From NCBI RefSeq assembly GCF_022376445.1, contig NW_025955048.1, forward strand, positions 99,472 through 163,471: a stretch of DNA of 64,000 nt, written 5' to 3'. This DNA is from Fomitopsis serialis (lineage: Eukaryota > Basidiomycota > Agaricomycetes > Polyporales > Fomitopsidaceae). Position 1 is the stretch's first letter. The number at the start of each line of letters is the position of its first letter. The notes under the pieces were generated by a model. It saw only the letters and a list, made by a program, of their open reading frames with translations. It ran no database searches and was not told the DNA's origin. Below are positions 45,101-57,026 of the stretch, piece by piece. Position numbers and translations under genes: made by a program.

Positions 45101-47274
45101 CTGGTGTGCCAGTGAGAGGTTCAGATTGAGTTCGACGACAAAGAGTGAACGACGATGACTTACAGTTGCATTGATGGGATGTTCGTAGTCGACACCTTCA
45201 TGATTAGCAACGGAATCGAATGTCAGCCTTAGCCTGGCGATCTGAGCAATTGTAGTTTAGTATCGGGATCACATGTATCTGTTCAGAACATAAGAAACTC
45301 ACCGAACTGTATGATCAGTAGTGGCCAATAATTGTGACGGAAGTGTACACTTACGCCACGAGCACCTGACAGTGATGCAAGATTCATCGCTCTGATTATA
45401 GCGTTACCGTGCTCTACAGGGCAGTTTCAGTGAATGTGTTAGTTGACTTTCGCGGACAGAATAACCCACCGTTCCGCGAAGCACCTGGCTGCTATCCGGG
45501 GCTGGCAAAAACTATCAGAACTCGTGTACGTCAATTCACTCCCAGAAGCAGAGTCAACACTGTCGTGCACTTACCTTCCGGGAGCGCAGCAATTGCCTGT
45601 CAAAGCGTCAGAGCATTGAATAGGAGTGGATCAAAGCAATAGACGACTGTTGGTCGAGTTGCTGCGAGGGATGGGGTCTACGCCACAAGTGGCCTGTCTT
45701 ATATACCCTGGATAGAGACCAAGCCGCGCGTGCGATGGTCCGTGCGCGTGAGTCAACCTTCCGGTGATGTGCTGTCATCCCGACTCCCATCAAATTGCTA
45801 CCGCTTAACGATCCGCCGCTTCCCACTCGTCGTGTCCAATAGCAATGAAGGCGGGCTGCACTTACCGGGTACAGTGGTAAGCCATTTCCGAATCACCGGG
45901 AGAATTCCCGTCTTCCCAGGTTGCGAGGTTCCTGCTTGACACATGTTTGCTATGATTGGCGCTTGTACAGCGAAACCGGTGATGCGATATTCTCTCGCAG
46001 CTGCGATCCGTAAGTGTCTTCGTGGCGAGCTCCCAGCACTGGCAGGGTCATCTCATCGGGAGAATTGACACTGCACGCGGGCGAGAATTCATTTGAGAAA
46101 GATATGCAAAAGAGGTATCACATATCCTAGAGAACTTTTATGTACCACCAGGTGAGACAAGTCATAGGATGAGAAGGAGAGCCAAACATGAACGGCGTAA
46201 AACAGGCGCCCACAGCCACAGCGGTTGAGAGCCTCGTGTCTTCAGATCGTGCTCGAGCGATCTCAATCCCTTGGGCCTTCAAGCACCGGCGGCTCTTGCC
46301 CCGCCTCTGTGACCGTTGTCCATGCTTCTCACAAACACACTAAGAAATCTACAAGTGCAGGAACTGGGACTCATCTGCGGCTGTCCTTGGGCACTCAAGC
46401 ACCAACAATAACCTTCCACTACCACTCGACTCAATCGCGACGACTCCGAGTTAGCGCTGACGCCTGCTACACTCGCAAACAATGACGGCGGTGTCTGAAT
46501 GGTAAGGTCGTGGTCAGATCAGCATGCATTGCTGGTCAGCTAGGCGAGGACATTGGAGTAAGTACCGTGTTGCCGGTGCCTTCGTGACAAATACTCTAGA
46601 CTCTAGAACATCCGGTAGGGTCCGAGTCGGGCAACCGTCGAGAGCACAAGAGCCAGGATCAACTTGTGCACTCGTGTGTTCGGCGGTATCCAAGGCGGGT
46701 AATCTTGTACATCAATCAAAGACCGGTGTCACACCTTGGGCAAGCCCGAGGAGATGTTACCTAGTAAAGTACTCAGTGACGAAGCTCCCTCAGGATGCTG
46801 TCTCATACAAACTGGCACTTGTTCTGTCAGTGTGACACGATGGTCAACGGGGCTACTATCCTAACTGAGGCTTCAGGAAATGAGTTCAGGGAAGGGGAGA
46901 CCACTGATTCCAAGTTACTGGACCGAAGCCTGTGCTAATCTTGGTTCCAAGCGAACGGGATATGGTAGGTTGCCGGGCCAGTCCGGCGGGTAGCATAGAG
47001 AAGCATCACTGATCGGACACAAGCTGATTGGGAAGTGGTCAGAGTCACGTTCCGAGTCTTTCGCTGTTGCCCCAAAAGGTTGTTTGCTTGTGAATCTCAC
47101 TCAGGACGTCACCCAGCAGCCTGCTACATCAGGATATACATCAGTAAGTGGCTACCAATCATCTCATGGGGAACTCTTGAATATGATTTTGAAACCACAA
47201 GGATTTGAGCAGAAGACAGGCTCAGAACTGCGTGAGAACACGGCAGATGAGTAGGGTCACAGGTGAGGTGAAAC

Positions 47275-50200
47275 ATGCCGAAATCAATGGAACCTTCGCC
47301 GAAAGCATCAGCACCGCTGTGGGTTGCTACGCACCGGTGTGGAAGATGCAGATTGGTTAGTCAGGAATATAGTGTTTGCGTGGCCTCCATTCCCGTTCAC
47401 CGACGCAGACTCGGAGCTCCCTACCTGCAAACTCGACTCCGTAGTAAGCAACAGATTGGACAGACAGGATTGCAGGCAAGTCTGAGTATTTTCCGAGCTT
47501 TGCTGACCATTTGCTTACCTGATAATACTTGCAGCTCGGCGGACGACCTCAACATGGATACCAGGCCACAAGAGGTACACACGAGACGAGTGAGGCAACA
47601 GGTCAGTAAGAAATGACCATTCATTGTCACGAAGAAAGCGTACTCACTGTCTCCGGTCAGCGAAGATGGCACTGCTGCAGCTTGACTATGCATTGCATCT
47701 GCGCAACATCAAGGCAATGTTACGCTCGACGGGACTCTATGGGCCGAGAAGTATGGGTGGAAGTGAGCCGTGAATGATCCTACGGCATGTATTAAGTAGA
47801 CAAAGAGGTGAGCATTCTCGTCCAGAACCACCGACATACCTGCTTACCGATTTAGCAATGGTGCCGCCTACAGTTCGAGCGACGACGAGTGTTTCCACAC
47901 TCGGTCACTGGCGCTCAAACGTGTGCCAGTTTGATCGAGTCGCATGTACTTGGACAGTGGCCGGTGAGGGCCGCGAGGTCGTCGGAGGACTGGACAGCAA
48001 AAGCGATTGTAGTCTACAAAGTTATCGAACAGCCCGGCAGACGAGTAGGGTTGTCAGTGAGTCACATTGTCTGACTCTTCAAACTGACCACTCACTTTTG
48101 TCATATAAGAGCAGCGAAGACCGTCACGCGATGTTCGATTGTGGGTGCACGGAAATGTGTTGCTCTCAGGGGCAGTCATTCGGTGCTCCCAATCCGAAGA
48201 CGGAACCTCTCCCGCCCCGCGCCTCTGCTGCCGTGCCCGCCGTCGCTCAAGCCATGGTCTCGAACATCGGACATCTAGCTCACCCCTTCGTGCCCTCCTT
48301 GACTGTCGCGGCTCGGGACGGGCGTCTCCTCTTCCTACCAACCACCCCTCCTCAACGTCGTATGCGTCGTGCTCAACTTCACTGCCAATGCAGAAGACGG
48401 CCCATTTCCGACACTGTAATATCACCTATGTCAGCCTTCTCCTGTCACCTCACCTCTTGTTCCCGGTCACATCTCACCTCTACCTCGCACGTCGGCAGCC
48501 CCGGAGTCTGTCTACACGAGTCTCGTGAAGGTGTCTGCTCCCCTGCTGACGTGGAACGTACCTAGGCACATATCTAGCGACAATTGCGGTCCTCGACACC
48601 TTTGCCGTGCACCCAGTCTCCATCCGTCGACCACCTGTCTTCTACGACAATCGCATGTGGACGCACACACGGCGTGTGTTGTACTGGCCGCGTCCACCTC
48701 GTCAGTCTGGATGTCGCGGGATTGAGGCAGCAACCGGGACCTCTAGCCCGGTGTCCGACACTGTCATATCACTGGTGACAGCGCGTCACTACCTTCCATT
48801 AGCCCTCTCCCGTTCACAAACGCGTACCGGCACCATCTCGTCGACCAGCTACCTCGGAGGGCGTCTATCGCGACATCCCGAGTCACACAGGGATGTCTGC
48901 TCCCTTGCCGACGCCGGTCACGCAGCTGGCGACGTGGACACACGACGTACCCGCCTATCTTCGCGGTGCAGTCGTTGGGCGTCCGTGTGCCGACTCTGTA
49001 GCATAGCCCGAATCACGAGCTGGTGATCTATGTGTCCAGCTCGCTTTCGACAGATCGCGCCCCGAGCCCGGACTCCTGTCCGCTGCACAGCCGTCCCGTA
49101 CCTCCGGTCAGCCACCGACGTGTTGGTGTTGATCTTCCACCCTCGCACGAGTCCGACGTTGCGGCTGCGCCCTCGCAACAACCGGTCTACACGGCTCGTC
49201 CCCCGAGACCGTACGCGTGAGAGGACGTACGGAGCGGCCGGGAACTTCGTCCAGCCAGACCGGAAGGAGCTGCTGAACACATCTCCGCGTGCTGCGTAGT
49301 CTCGCGCTGCGTACGTTCCCCGACACTGTAATGTGGTCAATGCGGGCCACTCGTGTGTGCGACGTCCTCAAACTCACGTTTCCCGGTGTTGAATCTCACT
49401 CCGCCGGTCGGTGGACCCCCTCAAGCGCAGCTGACGAAGATACCACTCTGGTCGTCGGCGTAGAGTCCTGGGATCTCGTGGTTAGTTTCTGCGCGTCCGA
49501 TGATATGGTAAGTGCGTATCTCGATGGTTGCGTGAGGGCTTGACTTACTGGCTGTCCAGAAACCCTTGAGAGCGGGGACGGCGGTCTCCTTGTGGCTACT
49601 CTCCGAGCCCAGTCGACAGAAGGCTTGGGGCAGGCAACTCCGGTACGCGTTAATCGAGCCGACGCGCACGTCAAGTCTCACGCCCAGGCCCCAGACCCGA
49701 CTTTGTTGCTCCAGAGAATCGCGGTCGACCTACACCGGCGGCGGGCGAACGCGGGAGTGATCACAGGCCCGGAGCGTACGGTGAGTACAAAGCACGCGTG
49801 ATGTTCCATGCTGCTTGCTGACAGTATGCAAGTCAGTTTGCCGGTCGGGACTGGAGCTTCATGGTAGGCCCGCGGACGTCGCGCTCTGACGAGGGACGGC
49901 GACACAAAGGGTACTAACGCGACAGGCGCATAGGCTCGCAGGTGAGTAACATGGCTCGGAAGTCACATATGGGTGTACTCACCTAGTGCAAGGAAACAGT
50001 GAGCTCGGCTCGGTCTGTGTACCGGCAGATGGCCTCGCAGGGACTGCGCTCGGTAGACGACCCGAGTTTCGTGTGGGCAAGGGTAATTTGGTGAGTCCTG
50101 TCAATGCTGCCGACGAACGCGGCAGACGAGTAGGCTGCCGGTACTTATCTCGTCTGTTTCGCGATTACTCGCAGACGTCGGGACAAGGCACCCGTGGAAG

Positions 50201-50355
50201 TCCTGTACACAGCGTCGGTCGGCGAGGTGGAGTTGCGACCGCCGAAGTTCGGCGGTGGCAAAGACAGCGGCGAGCATCGTGATCTGATCGAGATCGACTC
50301 CGAGGGCGAATATAGAGTGTGGCTGAGACTTGTGGAAGCGGACGGACAGGGGTAG
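47275..50355 (+). CDS. Intron-rich unidentified gene in unit 2 spacer (exons only partly resolved)
   Basis: Counterpart of 36125-39217, with some exons open here that are broken in unit 1. One is VCDVLKLTFPGVESHSAGRW leading into DTTLVVGVESWDLVVSF (about 49350-49505). Another is the GLGQATPVRVNRADAHVKSH exon. A third reads SELGSVCVPADGLAGTALGR then EFRVGKGNL. Conversely, this unit has lost single bases elsewhere (GTGTGGGC for GTGGTGGGC near 50073; GTAGGCTG for GTAGGGCTG near 50130). A 263-codon open frame at 47774-48565 crosses several likely introns and includes PNPKTEPLPPRAS. Stop TAG 50353-50355. Product not recognised. Confidence 0.35.
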
Positions 50356-50452
50356 CTGAAAATCGATGTCATTTCTCTCCGAATCCGTTAGAATACAATG
50401 AGAGCTGTATCCTACGGCCCGTGTGCCCTGCTGGAAGTGCGCCCAATGTGTC

Positions 50453-50550
50453 CAGGACGAGTCCAGCGCCCTACACCTAGGACGAGTGCACGACGGCATT
50501 TATACCCTAGGACGAGTCCAACGCGTCATCTATACCCTAGGATGTGCACA
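50453..50550 (+). repeat. Short minisatellite near the unit 2 right end
   Basis: Copy of the four-copy TAGGACGAGTSCA minisatellite at 39315-39412, one base shorter because CCCTTACACC has become CCCTACACC. Confidence 0.7.
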
Positions 50551-50553
50551 GAC

Positions 50554-52050
50554 TCACGAATTATTGACGGTCCATCTCCGTCTCCCCATTCGCCCGCTAA
50601 GCCCCGTCGCAACGCGGTCTCGGCGCCAGCTCCCGGCAAGCGCCCCCGTCCTTCCTTGCCACATCCATCTCTCCCGCTGCCACGTCCTCTGCTTACCTGC
50701 TGCACTACCTTCAGCCCTGAACGCATTCCACGTCCTTCCGAAGTCCATGGCCGCTCCCGCGCACGCAGAGGCACCTCTCCCGGGCGCGCGTTTCCCTGCT
50801 CCAGCCGCTGCACCAGCGCCGCTCCCGCGCACGCAGCGCCGCCATCTCCCGACGCACGTCCCACACCTCGCGCATCAGCGTACCCACGTCCGACGCCGTC
50901 GTGCTGATGCTGGACATGCTCGTCGCCGAGCTCCTGGCCGAGAACATCGACGACGCAGAGGACCCGTGGCTCGCGCGCGAGGGCGACGGACTGAGCGGGA
51001 GCTCTTCGCAAACGCGTACGAGGCGCTGGGAGGAGGGAAGAGGCCGCGTCGAGGAGACTCCTGCGACGGTCCTTCAGGGCTGGAGGACTGCTGTGCAGGA
51101 TAGCGTCGTGGCTCTCCTCCTCGACCTTGGGGACTACGAAGCCTTGTGGCCGTGCGGACGTTGTCCGTTAGCGGTGGCCGCAGGCAACTCTGTAGTTTTC
51201 GAAGGGACGCGAACCCCACGCCGGATGCTGGGGCACTGAACGCTGCGGTACCCGGACGCAGGCCTGTCGACGAAGGTGTTTCCTTGGGAGCGGCGGAACG
51301 TTCATCTGTGGAGCTGTCAGCCTCGCCGTGGAACCTGGAACGAAGTGATTTGTGTGGTCTTGACTAGGTGCTCAGCCACAGACCTATTCAGAGAATAGGC
51401 ACGGAACCTACACTGGTGTGACGGTGCCATTGGTCGCGCCAGCGGCGAACTCGCATGTCTCGCGAGGAGCGTCGACTTGGGCGCGGTGGGGGCCTTGCCG
51501 GGGCCTGGGGCAGGCACATCGCGTGTGTGCGCAGATGCCTTTTTCTGTCTTTTATAAGCGAAGGGCGCGGAGGCGACCGTCCGCGATCCGCTAGCAGACC
51601 AGCCATGAGCGACGCGCCTCGTACACGCGACGTCCCGACCCACCCGTCATGTAGTTCGATCCTCCCACTGACGAAGGGGACGGTGTGAAGCGTAGGATGC
51701 TGTGATGTAGCGTACGACAGCTCACATGAACAGATCCGGAAACGACCTCGTGGATCTGCGAATGTCTTGGAAGGCAGCGATGAGCTGCCGGTGCAACGAC
51801 TGTGGGTCTGATCAGAGTCGGAGACATACCTAGAGCGAAACAAACACACGCTGCCATCCGCCGCGTCCCAATTGCACAGGACAAATCCTGTGCGCCACGA
51901 CTTGAAGACACATTCGTGTGGCATCGGCAGCCCCAACGTCCGCAAGTCGTCTCCAAGAAAGCCCGCTAGGTACCGTTCCGCGTCCTCTTGGTATATATTG
52001 AACAGACGAGCCTTGTCCGCTCTATACTGAATGAGCATCGTGACCGCCAT
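50554..52050 (-). pseudogene. Clustered family member M8c, N-terminal exons intact, 3' exons broken by single-base losses
   Basis: Minus strand, ATG 52050. Exon 1 (52050-51850), exon 2 and the IGRIELHDG micro-exon are intact and match M8b; the one exon 1 difference I checked (near 51957) is silent. In the long exon there are one-base losses relative to M8b, such as CGCTCCCG for CGCTTCCCG near 50821, GGACTGAG for GGACTTGAG near 50990, and TGTCCGTT for TGTCCCGTT near 51165. These split the frame into short pieces. Its 3' end is chimeric like M8b, ending with the same WTVNNS tail at 50554. Its upstream 466 bases are array sequence; beyond 52516 the flank is unique. It is a pseudogene, or an intact gene with consensus errors. 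Confidence 0.65.
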
Positions 52051-52516
52051 CGCGAGTGCAGGTATCAGTGGAATCGAGGAGGAAGGAGGAGCAGGAAGAG
52101 CGGGAAGAGCAGGAAGAGGACAACCCCTTGCAAGAGGATGTAAGTTGGATGTAAGTTGCGCATTAGGCCACGGCAAATCCCGCGATCGAGATTGAAATAA
52201 AATAATGCGCATGCCCGTGCCACGGATACTCTGTCGTCGATATCCGGAGGCACGGTGCACGAAGGTTGAAGGGATTGTCTACGTCTGCCTGGGGAGACTA
52301 CCTCTGTCAAGCTCTGCGAACTACCCAAGAGTCAGGACCCTCGAGCTCGTTCACCGGACGGCCCAGGTATGGAACAGAAGCGGTATGTATCGTGTCACGG
52401 GCGACTCCCCACTAGTGGCGACGCACCTTGGGCGACCTCTGTTAGCTCTGCACGACGCCCAGAGGAGGTCAGATCCAGACGTTCGCATGACGATGTCACG
52501 ACACACCGAGAGAGCC
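50743..52516 (+). repeat. Tandem array, unit 3 (partial, about 1.77 kb)
   Basis: Matches the first 1.77 kb of unit 2, then diverges after AGAGAGCC at 52516 into unique sequence. The next shared word, ACCAGGATCGA, is displaced by a short insertion, suggesting a small-homology breakpoint. Confidence 0.93.
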
Positions 52517-53957
52517 TGAGTACGCACCAGGATCGACTCCGATTCATGCGTGACCCCCGAGTTGCCCCCGAGTCCCCTCTCGTTCTCACATCAGGTGCGT
52601 CTTCTAGTTTGTTGGGTGGATGGTCGCACAGACACAGTCGTGATGCGTGCACACTCTTGCCATCGTGCTTAGGGGTGAGTCCAGAGGCCTTCCGGGCTGA
52701 CATTCATTCTCACCGGTGTGCGTGCTGTTCCAGCGACCAGCGAGCGGAGATTTCGTCAGGCATTTGTGGGTCGGGGAGCAACATAGCGTTTGCGTCGGGA
52801 ATGGGCGCGACCTCTGGCTTTGCGCAATCCGAGTCCCAGGCGTTTTCCGATGGCGACAGGGCGTACGTCTTGGTTATACCGTGCGCGTGGCTATATCTGC
52901 ACCAGACCTCTTGATATGCTGGCTCGCCGCGCCGGCCTTGGACGCTTTGGACATGGCATAGGAAACTACGCTTCTCTTCACTTTTGCGGCGGCAGGAAAC
53001 GAGCGAACCCCGCGCTTCAAACAGCAGATGTCACGCCTTCGTCTTGTTATTGTGTCAACAGCAGTCCCAAACGACGTCGACTGCAGTTGCACTTGCCCGT
53101 CTTGTAGCCGACGGACTCAGAAACCTTGCTTCTGCACCGCCGGCGCTGCTGGTGGCAGACCGAGAGTCGTGTTCAAAAATTTCAACCGTCGCACGTGCAT
53201 GTTCGACTCCTTCACACTCTGCCCACGTCTCCTTGTCCGTGCACGTACCTGTCGTCCACGTCAACTCCCATGACGGCACCACTCACATTCACTGTGAAGG
53301 ATCATCCCGATTTTCGGTGTCGTTTGGCCAGGTGTCATCCTCCCTCCAAATCAGGCCTCCAAAACGCGAAAATGTTCGCAATACACGCCTCCCTGTTGCA
53401 TCCGACGGATAGCGCAACTGTACGGATCGCGCAACGGTGTGTACAGCGGCACGCTTGGGCAGCACAGTGAGGCCTGGGGAGTCGCTCCCCTGGAGTACTA
53501 CAGAGGATCAACTCCCTGCTACGAGCAGTAATTTTTGATTTTCCGTCTGCGCCCACTGGTGTGGGCGTCTGTGTATGATCGTCGCTGCGTGGCGCGTCGG
53601 GTTGCGATTCTGCGAACTGTCCTCGATCGAAGATCCGGGTGTACTGGCCCGTTCATCAACTGACAAGCAGCAGGACGTGCTGCCTTTCGTGAAGGTACGG
53701 CGCCACAAATGATCGATGCAGTTCGACGACACGGACACATCACACATCGTCGCCAGGTGCCAGATCGTGGTGTCGCTGATGGACGTGTAACTCGCAGTCA
53801 CCACGTGCGTCGCTCCGTATGGGTTCGAACGCACTCGCATCGCAAGTTCAACTTCTACTATCTTCTCCCCGCTTGCGGTTATAGGTCAAGCAATTCCTTA
53901 TCGACAGCAGGCTGTCACATACTACTACTTCAGCATACACAAACGACCATCTTCAAC
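52517..53957 (+). other. Unique flank of the array and upstream module of M9
   Basis: No gene supported. The part from about 53380 to the M9 start is homologous to 60450-60963 before M11: shared ACGCTTGGGCAGC, GCCTGGGGA, CTCCCCTGGAG-type and TTTTTGA..TTCCG blocks, then CGACAGC(A/G)GGCTGTC shortly before each ATG. It probably contains the M9 promoter. Confidence 0.5.
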
Positions 53958-56927
53958 ATGGAGCACTACATTCTAGACATTCATTACACCGGGAAGAAGG
54001 CGAACTTGGCTACTGCGCACAGACGGGCTACCGGATCTCTCGAGCAGTTTATCGAGGACGACCTTCTGGGCCTTGGGTTTCCCGCCACGTTCGAGCCCAC
54101 CGTCACAAGTCTCTGGCAAGGCTCTGTACCGGTGGTACGATGCACGTGGAACGTCGAGCGTCGTGACGCCGAACCGGATGCTGCGGTACGACACCGTGTT
54201 CTAGAGCTGTTGGGGCGATCCTGATTCTTCGTCTGCACTCGCAGCGCCAAGTGGTGGAGGAGATCCTTGCCATCAAGAGCCAAGCACGTACGAAGAAACA
54301 GCGCAAGGCGTTCAACCGCAAACTGACCGAAATGCACATGTGAGTACGCCCCCAGTACTATCCTACAAAGTTGCGTGCGACTCAGCTTGTCGGGGACTGC
54401 CCAGCGCACATGTCAATGTTGAGATCCGGTGCGTTCTGTCGTTGCTCCCAACGTGGTCGCGTCGACTCATTGGACTCGCAGGGAGGTGGAACCAGCTGCG
54501 CGAGATCTCCCCGACCCAGCGGCGCAGAACCGTCCCCTCGTCCCCGCTCTGCAGGACGGCCCAGAACCCGCTCCGCAGAACCACCGAGCATCCGCTCTGC
54601 AGAACCGCCCGGCCTCCGCCCTGCAGGACCACTCAGTCCCAGCTCCGCCGGGTCCTACTGAAGTGACGAAGCGAGCACGCTCACCATCCGAGGGTGGCAA
54701 CGCCGGTCCTGACAGCAAGCGTCCTCGGCAGCAGGCACCCGCGACTGGTGCCCAGGTGCCGTTTCACTCCGCGGCGCGGGATCTACAGGGCGTGCAAGTC
54801 CAGCAGTCTCAGCCTTCTGGTGGTCCGAACAGGCCCCCGAGCCAATTCGTACGCCCGCCGATGCCGCCGAGATTCCATTCGTGGGACAACCGCAAGCGCA
54901 CTCAGGCCTTGCCGCCGCAACTGCATCCGCGAGGGGTCCGATTCAATGGCCCCAGGTTCATCAATAACGCACCTTGGGCGGTTCGACACGATACTACTGG
55001 GGGACTTCGCATCGATGCTGGCGCTTCAGGGTCTCTGCCTGCTATTCATGAAGTCGCTGCGCCATATCCGAACGTCGCGCCCGGCTTCAACCCGAACGGT
55101 GGTCAGCACTTCGCTCAACCTGAACCTCCACATGCTCCTAGGGTCGCCAACATGCTTCGCTTCCAGCGGATTCCCCCACGCTTTGCTCAGGCTGCCTCGG
55201 GATCGGGTTGGGCCTCGACTGCTCAGACTGGTGCTGCTCAGACTGCTCAGACTGTGACGGCCAATGCTACTCCTGCTCAGACTGCTCGTACTGCTGGGAA
55301 TTCTAAATCTGGGGCAGCTCGATCTACCACTCGTACTGCACTCTCGGAGGCCTCTAACGCTGCATCCTCCCGGGCCGCTGCGAGCGAAGTGACAGTGAAA
55401 CAAGAAGCCACGGACGACTCTCGGGCTCTCAGAGTCGCCGGTGCCCTCGCCGCGAAGGAGAACCTGCCGCCACCCCGCTCTGGGACTGAGGCCGACTCGG
55501 GTGCCCGCAACGGGGTCACGACAGGACTGGGAGATGCTTTCAGTAGTGCTATGGCCGCCATGGTCGCTGCAGCAGAGGCGCGCATAGACGAACTCGAAGG
55601 GAGGGCCCACCAGGATGAGGCGGCGCGCACGACGGAGCGGGAAGAGCGCCTCGCTCGGCGCGAGGCCGAGTTCGCAGCGAGGCAAGCGGCGTCCCTCCAG
55701 CGGGAGAACGGTCAGGCTTCTCTCTTTGGGGCGATCCTACTAGTCCTGTCGCTGATCCTTGACTCTGATACGCAGGTATGGCGGCGGAGCTCGCGCGGAT
55801 GAAGGCGATGTGGACGCGCGCTCAGGGCCAGTTGTTGGACGCGAGGACGCAGGTCACGGACTCACGGAGCGACCTGGAGGAGACGCGGGCCCATCTGGCG
55901 GAGACGCAGAACAACCTGGCTCACGCACGGACCCAGCTGACAGATGCAGGGACCCGGCTGACAGGCACACTGACCCAGCTAGCGCACGAACGGAGGCGAT
56001 TGACAGACGCACGGACCCAGCTCGCAGATACGCAGACACAGCTGGCTGACACACAGGCCCAGCTCGCAGATGTAAAGGCGCAGGATGTACTGGTGCAGGC
56101 GCGCCTTACCGGGGTGACCACAGAAACGGAGCTGCTTGCGCAGGAGGTAGCCGCGCTTCGAGCGGACCTTGCGCGGGAGCGGGAGAACCACGACGCCGAA
56201 CAGCGAGTTGCGCAGGACACGATTGCTGGTGAGTTTGTCTGCAGAGTCGGCGAAGATCTGTCCTGACTTCCGTTAGTGCTGCGAGCGGATGCAGCGCGGC
56301 TGGAGCTTGAGGCAGCCCAAACTGCCACTGGTGAGCACGTATTCATGTTTCCGAGAGGTGCTGCTGATACGGCGTACTACTGGCGGCGGAGGCTCTCCGT
56401 CAATCGGAGCTCAAGCTGAGGTTGATAATCGACTGCTCGTGGAGCTTAAGCTGGAGCTTGAGGTCGACAGACGACTGCTCGTGGAGAGAAACGCGCAGGG
56501 TGAGTGAGCACACGATCCCTCGTGCTTTCGTGTATGCTGATGCGCCCGGCGACTGGCGGGTAGCGCTGGGCAAGACATTCGTCCGGACAAAGTTGGATCT
56601 GCTCGCCGAAGGATCTTGTAAGTCGTTCTAGGCGACGCGGCCGCCCCACTGGAGTGCTGACGACGGACGGACCCGGATAGCCCTCCGCGAGCAGGTCGAG
56701 GCGCTCACGCAGCGGCTAGAGGACAAGCGCGCTGCGCTCGGCGGGCGCACGGAAGGAGAGCCATGCTCCGCGCTGGCCGCCGGCGCGCACGAGACCCTCG
56801 GTGCGTTATCCCGTCATGTCGTTCGCGGGCGTGATGACCCACTCATCATTGTCCCTTGTACGCAGCCGGGGGTCAAGGCGCGCACTCGCGCGGCAGATGG
56901 ATGGGGTACTATTACGACCACTGCTGA
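53958..56927 (+). CDS. Clustered family member M9, complete, 10 exons, largest member (802 aa)
   Basis: Exons 53958-54185, 54245-54339, 54405-54428, 54482-55710, 55776-56228, 56277-56330, 56410-56499, 56564-56617, 56681-56800 and 56866-56927 join to 802 residues. Exon 1 (76 codons): ILDIHYTGKKANL, FIEDDLLGLGFP, VVRCTW. Exon 2 is a very basic helix. The 24-base micro-exon reads IAHVNVEIR. The long exon opens with degenerate repeats built on PALQD and PAPQN, then two basic clusters (KRAR, residues 179-182; SKRPR, 194-198), a Pro/Asn-rich stretch, Ala-Gln-Thr repeats and VTVKQEATDD. Helix formation starts at about residue 490. Exon 5 is a regular coiled coil of repeated heptads (ARTQLTD, ADTQTQL, ADTQAQL). 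Five short phase-1 exons extend it, and the tail ends YYYDHC. At exon 7 the acceptor aligned with that of M11 reads TAC instead of TAG and seven bases are missing; an in-frame GGAG acceptor at 56409 appears to compensate. Confidence 0.78.
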
Positions 56928-57026
56928 GCAGCGTCGTGTGTGGACGCTGTCAGGCAGTGGGCCGTTGATAGGATTCATAGGCCATGAGTCATAGTGCACA
57001 ATCTAGCCAAACACAAACTACTACTC
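56928..57026 (+). other. M9 downstream sequence shared with M11
   Basis: GTGCACAATC...CACAAACT...CCTTTAGACAC resembles 62282-62330 after M11 (ATGCACGATG...CACAGACT...CCTTTAGACAC), showing that the two loci share downstream as well as upstream flanks. Confidence 0.5.

Larger units (their letters stand above)
40919..47274 (+). other. Unit 2 spacer, 5' and middle part
   Basis: Copy of 29770-36124. From about 42680 to 45730 the offset to unit 1 stays at 11,155-11,156 bases, so this is the best-conserved part of the array. One exon-like piece is called separately (41986-42144). Otherwise only short, unchained exon-like stretches are visible. Confidence 0.4.
39607..50742 (+). repeat. Tandem array, unit 2 (11,136 bases)
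   Basis: Second full copy. It has the best-preserved M8 (M8b). Its left junction replaces the M8 last exon by sequence from the right end of unit 1. Confidence 0.95.

Noticed and set aside
28471..52516. Array unit as an LTR retrotransposon
   Set aside because: The direct repeats flanking the spacer are M8 gene copies with introns, not LTRs. I saw no reverse transcriptase, integrase, primer-binding site or polypurine tract.
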